A stretch of 9,827 bases of DNA from CACORA01 sp044234625 (GTDB lineage Bacteria > Planctomycetota > Planctomycetia > Pirellulales > UBA1268): NCBI GenBank assembly GCA_044234625.1, contig JBIIIP010000109.1:1-9827 (forward strand), given 5' to 3'. Of the stretch, positions 7,501 through 9,827 are shown piece after piece. Within the stretch, counting starts at the first letter, position 1, and each line of letters opens with the position of its first letter. The position numbers were made by a program, and so were the translations under genes. The notes under the pieces were generated by a model, which worked only from the letters and a program-made list of their open reading frames with translations, did not search any database and had not been told where the DNA came from.

Positions 7501-8917
7501 TTCGGGCGGCGTCGGGGTCTGTCGCCATCTGCTGCCGTGCGGCCCGCAGGCGGACGGCCGCCTCCTGCTCGAGTTGCTGTGCCCGCACCTTCCGCATCGC
7601 GTTGATCGCGGCCAGCTCCGACGGCGGCCCGGCCACCGCTTCCACGGCGGGCACGGGCTCGGCGGCAGCTGCGTCGGCCTGGCGCTGCGACACGGTGCGG
7701 ACGAGCTCCGCATCCGGGTTGTCGGGATCGCGGCGGAGGGATGCCTCGGCGAGCCGAAGCGCGGCATCGTGCGAGCCCGCCGCTTCCGCCTGGCGGGACA
7801 ACGCGGCGAGTGTGGCTGCCTCTCCCAGAATCACGCCGCGGGCGAGGGCCAACCCTTCCCGTCCGAGCAGCGGCAGAAACACGCCCTGTGTGTCTCGGGC
7901 ATTGCGGACAAGTTCCCGGAGGTAGGTGTTTTCGCTGGCCACCCGGGGTGCCGGAATATCGAGACTCGATTCATCCGCGGCGACACCGTCCGTGGCGAGC
8001 CGAAAGGAGATGCGGCCCGACCGGATCTCACCCTCGACGAGCACGATCGATTCGCGGTCGGCACGGAGCGGCGGCAGTTGCGGCGGCAGCATCCGCAGGT
8101 CGGCATCTGCGGACTCCGTGTCGAGCAACGCACCTTCAGGCCACCACACGCGGGCCGTGGCCAGCCGGCCAATCTTGGCGGCGGCGTCCTTCGCGGAAAT
8201 CGTATCGTCGGGCACGAAGAGCATGCCTCCCGTGCCATGGGCGATCGCCGCCAGGCAGGGCCAGTTGATCTGGGGGCCGATGCCCAGGCTCGACACCGCA
8301 ATCCGCTGCGAGCGGAGCGTGTCGAGGAGGACGGAGAAAGACGCCGGATCGACACCGGTCAGTCCGGGGCCGTCGCCGATGTAGACGATCGCGCGGCCGC
8401 GTTGATCCTCGGGAAAAAGCCTCGCGGCGGCATCGAGCACGGCGACGATGTCGGTGGAGCCGAGCGGCGTCCGGGCGTCGAGCCGTCGGGAGGCTTCGCG
8501 GGTGCTGGGGGCCGTGGCCTCGGCGAACTCTTCGGAGAGCGGATCACAGGCGATGTCGACGGCAGCGATCCGAAACCGGTCTCCGTCCCGCGCTGTCTCG
8601 AGGATGCCGGCCAGGGCGTCGAGGGCCTTCCGCCGATGCTCCCCCGCCTGGCTGGCGGAGGTGTCAACGAGCACGAGCACATCGGCGGGCAACGCCTCCG
8701 CAACGGGACGGGTCCGCAGCCCGATGGCAGACACGGTTGGCTCGTTCGCAGCCGGCTCCGTTGCGTCGACGAACGAGATCTCCGCGGCGGGCGGGGTGTC
8801 TGCACGCCCGACGACCGTGATCCACGCCAGCGCGCAGGCCGCCGCGGCGATGCGGAGCATGGGCGCCGCATGGCGGTGGCGCGAGGGCTTGAAAGCGGGC
8901 GAGGTCAACGCAGACAT
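4520..8917 (-). CDS. Exported multidomain VWA protein with STN-like, DUF2135-like and CWVAREVYG C-terminal domains
   Basis: A 1465-residue protein. The start at 8917 is chosen because GGAGG lies 4 nt upstream and a signal peptide follows (basic residues 13-22, hydrophobic core, cleavage near VVGRA-DTPP, 39/40); in-frame codons further upstream look non-coding. Domains: VWA at about 77-255 with a complete MIDAS (D85-T-S87-A-S89, T155, D182 in YIGDG); TPR-like helix pair at 375-400; charged coiled coil at 440-555; STN-like domain at 705-790 (ENFDFTETPLRDVIAQI to EVLLITTKD); Gly/Met-rich linker at 821-852; TPR-like helices at 930-1045; DUF2135/YfaP-like beta domain at 1106-1222 (LSWTGDADIDLLVEEP, FPGTYQILVRR); secretin-like motif at 1284-1335 (VVSADRRYVRIT); Gly/Ala repeat at 1335-1395; and a final domain from C1396. 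The visible sequence supports periplasmic or surface location and metal-dependent ligand binding. The biological role is unknown, and envelope assembly or scaffolding is a guess. It leads the minus-strand cluster and is divergent from an HtrA protease. Confidence 0.93.
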   Translation of the reverse strand: MSALTSPAFKPSRHRHAAPMLRIAAAACALAWITVVGRADTPPAAEISFVDATEPAANEPTVSAIGLRTRPVAEALPADVLVLVDTSASQAGEHRRKALDALAGILETARDGDRFRIAAVDIACDPLSEEFAEATAPSTREASRRLDARTPLGSTDIVAVLDAAARLFPEDQRGRAIVYIGDGPGLTGVDPASFSVLLDTLRSQRIAVSSLGIGPQINWPCLAAIAHGTGGMLFVPDDTISAKDAAAKIGRLATARVWWPEGALLDTESADADLRMLPPQLPPLRADRESIVLVEGEIRSGRISFRLATDGVAADESSLDIPAPRVASENTYLRELVRNARDTQGVFLPLLGREGLALARGVILGEAATLAALSRQAEAAGSHDAALRLAEASLRRDPDNPDAELVRTVSQRQADAAAAEPVPAVEAVAGPPSELAAINAMRKVRAQQLEQEAAVRLRAARQQMATDPDAARKELKDLQLLVSQSDDLDATMRERLVRQIEISVREAIVRSRDKTERDLAAERRAAVGRERMRLDGELQRREERIKQLTNRYNALVAEGIRIGYALDEAYPAVVDGQAIAKGSATTSKFIEAERIAAEQIAEEAPPLYAIQGVPMTARVIGRTAPLVARILEYDTENYRTRRDQQRGFMDSLHLVDMAAIPFPDEPAIRYPGRDAWRELTAKREKYKSVDLANPGSNEKQIYEALDSKVENFDFTETPLRDVIAQIEDAQGIPVEIDTKAFEDAGIDLEAPVTKSVSGIALRSALRLLLGDLDLTYLVKDEVLLITTKDKAAEQLVVKVYPVADLVLPVNPSSGLNPFQTGGGLGGAGGVNSGQGGGGMGGGMGGGGMGGGMFQVADARERVAAKTKPADAPRRTESPADNAPEGSGLDIGLPASITDGDNIRLAIRTYLAPGSDTDGSPLDADDLAIRLARVRVSAAELGKAGRFGRAADLIGAVIETGHGETWMFEALAVALEADGKPRDEVERALLSLADFALTPIDLLQLANYLARFGSVDQAIRLCRQVVQLEPTNREAFALAMTLAARTDDAATLQWACVGVLQSEWPLDQKDVPDRAARLAKATIDRLVKEGEPSAAESFRRAIDAALVRDLVLDLSWTGDADIDLLVEEPPGTVCSLAAPRSTSGGVLFADAALTAGESTQRERYVAAQAFPGTYQILVRRAWGTVAAGTITAELTLHRGTDREQKFRRHIPLGAQDSLFTIDLPDGRRHEPLADAQVAQDVVVQQQVSRAILAQQLAGLVNPTAVESLSRSRGGTPPGMPFFRGGAVGYQPVITTLPEGVNLFARAVVSADRRYVRITSTPLFSGVGDVTQFNFLGAGARGTGAAGAGAAGAGGAGAGAAGAGGAGAGAAGAGGAGAGGVAAGGAGAGGAGGAGALCWVAREVYGASNPRWLQFRGWMLTSAPEWLLQLYVQHGESFAEWLHDKPGAKALLKAAMDQVIDACPPSE
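4733..4915 (-). repeat. Gly/Ala-rich linker encoded by 30-bp tandem repeats
   Basis: Codons 1335-1395 of the VWA gene encode almost only Gly and Ala. On the plus strand two units are identical except for the last base (4821-4850 and 4851-4880), a third (4791-4820) differs at three positions, and a fourth (4761-4790) is degenerate. Each unit is 30 bp, or ten codons (GAGAAGAGGA), so copy-number change keeps the frame. It separates the secretin-like motif from the C-terminal CWVAREVYG domain. Confidence 0.9.
6362..6457 (-). repeat. Gly/Met-rich linker repeat within the VWA gene
   Basis: Residues 821-852 are dominated by GGGM units (GGGMGGGMGGGGMGGGM near 836-852). At DNA level short CCCATCCCGCC-type units recur. 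It links the STN-like domain to the downstream TPR-like helices. The composition suggests a flexible tether; the repeated methionines are unusual for a simple Gly linker. Confidence 0.8.
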
Positions 8918-8921
8918 GGTG

Positions 8922-8926
8922 CCTCC
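8922..8926 (-). promoter_or_regulatory. Shine-Dalgarno of the VWA gene
   Basis: GGAGG on the minus strand lies 4 nt before the ATG at 8915-8917. It decides the start, because the frame stays open about 300 bp further upstream through sequence without coding character. Confidence 0.75.
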
Positions 8927-8961
8927 AAGGCGGCGGCCGACGAAATCCTTTTCCACGAGTA

Positions 8962-8991
8962 AGCATATTTGGGTCGCCGGATGACCGCCAA
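8962..8991 (-). promoter_or_regulatory. Candidate sigma-70-type promoter of the VWA-ispD-tyrS cluster
   Basis: Reading the minus strand, a -35-like TTGGCG (8986-8991, 4/6 match) and a -10-like TATGCT (8962-8967, 4/6 match) are separated by 18 bp. Transcription would begin near 8955, giving a leader of about 38 nt with the GGAGG ribosome site inside. The AT-rich AAATATGCTTA stands out in a GC-rich spacer. Planctomycete promoters are poorly characterised, so this is a plausible but unproven call. Confidence 0.42.
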
Positions 8992-9042
8992 CGGCGATCT
9001 GCGCGGAAATTTGTCGCCCGGCGGCTTTTTTTGTGATGGTTT

Positions 9043-9070
9043 GGGGGTGGGAGGGGGCGGCAAGCTCGGG
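9043..9070 (+). other. G-rich stretch with G-quadruplex potential in the divergent spacer
   Basis: The plus strand carries G-runs of 5, 3, 5 and 2 separated by single bases (9043-9060), and a further GGG at 9068-9070 after a 10-nt gap. Two-tetrad folding would use the compact runs; three-tetrad folding needs the long last loop. It lies upstream of the htrA-like gene on its coding strand. Function is not established. Confidence 0.35.
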
Positions 9071-9100
9071 TTGCCCGCCGGGCCGGCGGGCGGCTATTGC
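9071..9100 (+). promoter_or_regulatory. Weak candidate promoter of the HtrA gene
   Basis: A -35-like TTGCCC (9071-9076) and -10-like TATTGC (9095-9100) are 18 bp apart on the plus strand, about 63 bp before the GTG start. Matches to consensus are partial, and an alternative -10-like TAGAGT sits at 9103-9108. The GC palindrome at 9073-9091 falls inside this putative promoter. Confidence 0.25.
9073..9091. repeat. Perfect inverted repeat, 9-bp arms with 1-bp centre
   Basis: GCCCGCCGG, one G, then CCGGCGGGC. The arms are exact reverse complements. It lies in the divergent spacer, between the -35-like and -10-like elements of the plus-strand gene, where an operator would be expected. The 1-bp centre disfavours an RNA hairpin and favours a symmetric protein-binding site, though GC-rich DNA makes such palindromes more likely by chance. 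Confidence 0.5.
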
Positions 9101-9151
9101 AGTAGAGTTTGGTTGATCAGACTCGAAGCCCGGATCCCTTTGGGCATCCGG

Positions 9152-9158
9152 AAGGAGG
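9152..9158 (+). promoter_or_regulatory. Shine-Dalgarno of the HtrA gene
   Basis: AAGGAGG lies 4 nt before the GTG at 9163-9165. This near-perfect ribosome site is the reason for choosing the GTG over the in-frame ATG of codon 7. Confidence 0.8.
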
Positions 9159-9162
9159 GGCC

Positions 9163-9827
9163 GTGAGAAAGCCGGTCTGGATGTGGTCGGGCGTGGTGGC
9201 GGCGGCCATCGGGGCGGCAACGCCGACTGTTGCGGCGGCTGATCCCAGGCCGGCGAACGGCTTGGGTGGACTGCCGAAAGACCGCGAGTTCACCCCCGAG
9301 GAACGGACCAACATCGCCGTTTACGAGGCGGTCAATCGCAGCGTCGTGAACATCAACACCAAGGCCACCGTGGCGACGGGTCTGTTTCTGCTGGAGGTGC
9401 CATCGGAGGGGGCGGGGTCGGGGATCGTGCTCGACCAGCGCGGCCACGTCCTCACCAACTTCCACGTCGTCGAGGGGGCGCAGGAAATCCAGGTGCTTCT
9501 CTTCGACGGGTCATCGCATGCGGCCACGGTCGTGGGCAGTGATCCGGCGACCGACGTGGCGGTGCTCCGGGTGCAGGCGCCCGCCGAGCTGCTCGTGCCG
9601 GTCGCGTTTGGCACGTCGAGCGACTTGCGGGTGGGGCAGCGGGTGTTCGCCATTGGAAACCCGTTCGGCCTCGAACGCACGCTCACCACCGGCATCATTT
9701 CCAGCCTCAACCGGTCGCTGCCGACGCGTTCGGGCCGGACGATCAAGTCGATCATCCAGACCGACGCGGCCATCAATCCCGGTAATTCGGGGGGGCCGTT
9801 GCTCGATAGCGGCAGCAGGCTGATCGG
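9163..9827 (+). CDS. Exported HtrA/Deg-family serine protease (3' partial)
   Basis: A periplasmic-type trypsin-fold protease that would degrade or refold damaged envelope proteins. The 221 visible residues run off the right edge. The GTG start with AAGGAGG upstream gives a signal peptide (MRKPVWMWSGVVAAAIG, cleavage probably after TVAAA, 26/27). The catalytic triad is complete: H101 in LTNFHVVEG, D131 in ATDVAVL and S209 in INPGNSGGPL. Other family blocks are GAGSGIVLDQRGHV (84-97), FAIGNPFGLERTLTTGIIS (162-180) and IKSIIQTDAAINPG (194-207). Any PDZ domains would lie beyond the window, so DegP, DegQ and DegS types cannot be separated. No transmembrane anchor is visible beyond the signal peptide. 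It is transcribed away from the giant VWA gene across a 245-bp spacer, so shared control is possible. Confidence 0.96.
   Translation, partial: MRKPVWMWSGVVAAAIGAATPTVAAADPRPANGLGGLPKDREFTPEERTNIAVYEAVNRSVVNINTKATVATGLFLLEVPSEGAGSGIVLDQRGHVLTNFHVVEGAQEIQVLLFDGSSHAATVVGSDPATDVAVLRVQAPAELLVPVAFGTSSDLRVGQRVFAIGNPFGLERTLTTGIISSLNRSLPTRSGRTIKSIIQTDAAINPGNSGGPLLDSGSRLI

Noticed and set aside
7466..8962. A 498-codon open frame on the plus strand opposite the VWA gene
   Set aside because: It lies wholly antisense to a well-supported gene, shows no recognisable domain and has the Arg/Gly/His-rich composition typical of GC-rich shadow frames.
9011..9032. GC-rich sequence followed by seven Ts, looking like an intrinsic terminator
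   Set aside because: The preceding GCCCGGCGGC can form only about a 3-bp stem, and no gene ends here because both neighbours diverge.
8918..9220. In-frame upstream extension of the VWA gene by 101 codons
   Set aside because: The extension crosses the spacer with the promoter-like elements, lacks coding character, overlaps the HtrA gene start and would bury the signal peptide. The ATG at 8917 has a GGAGG site.
1..9827. Search for mobile elements, tRNA/rRNA genes or a defence system
   Set aside because: No transposase, integrase, terminal repeats, tRNA-like cloverleaf or toxin-antitoxin pair was recognisable; the genes are backbone types with uniform composition.

Overview
The window is GC-rich and densely coding. 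The base composition, the families present and several motif styles suggest a planctomycete, probably Pirellulales-like. These cues are a HAD phosphatase with a D-x-D-G-x-x-x-x-N-T-E motif I, a giant secreted VWA protein carrying secretin-derived pieces, and an exported HtrA with a typical planctomycete N-terminus. The taxonomic call is an inference from family flavour, not from a marker gene.

Layout from left to right. Positions 3-1469 (+) hold the 3' part of a polytopic membrane protein with a soluble C-terminal domain. It overlaps by 4 bp (ATGA) a HAD-superfamily phosphatase at 1466-2134 (+). A 37-bp gap separates this pair from convergent genes on the minus strand. Read in transcription order, the minus-strand cluster is: a 1465-residue exported VWA protein (8917-4520), ispD (4538-3798, overlapping it by 19 bp), tyrS (3790-2513, 7-bp gap) and a 104-residue putative secreted protein (2486-2172, 26-bp gap). 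The spacing suggests one transcription unit joining an envelope protein to isoprenoid-precursor and tRNA-charging housekeeping genes. A 245-bp divergent spacer (8918-9162) holds a plausible promoter for the VWA gene, a G-rich stretch, a perfect 9+1+9 palindrome and a strong Shine-Dalgarno for the rightmost gene. That gene is an exported HtrA/Deg serine protease (9163 to the window end, +), cut off before any PDZ domain.

The most unusual object is the VWA protein. Its order is: signal peptide, VWA domain with a complete MIDAS motif, short TPR-like stretch, long charged coiled coil, secretin/TonB short N-terminal (STN)-like domain, Gly/Met-rich linker, TPR-like helices, a DUF2135/YfaP-like beta domain, a secretin-like beta motif, a Gly/Ala linker built from 30-bp tandem DNA repeats, and a C-terminal domain opening with CWVAREVYG. 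I found no transposon, CRISPR array, rRNA or tRNA gene, and no defence system. Apart from the VWA protein, the region looks like ordinary chromosomal backbone.
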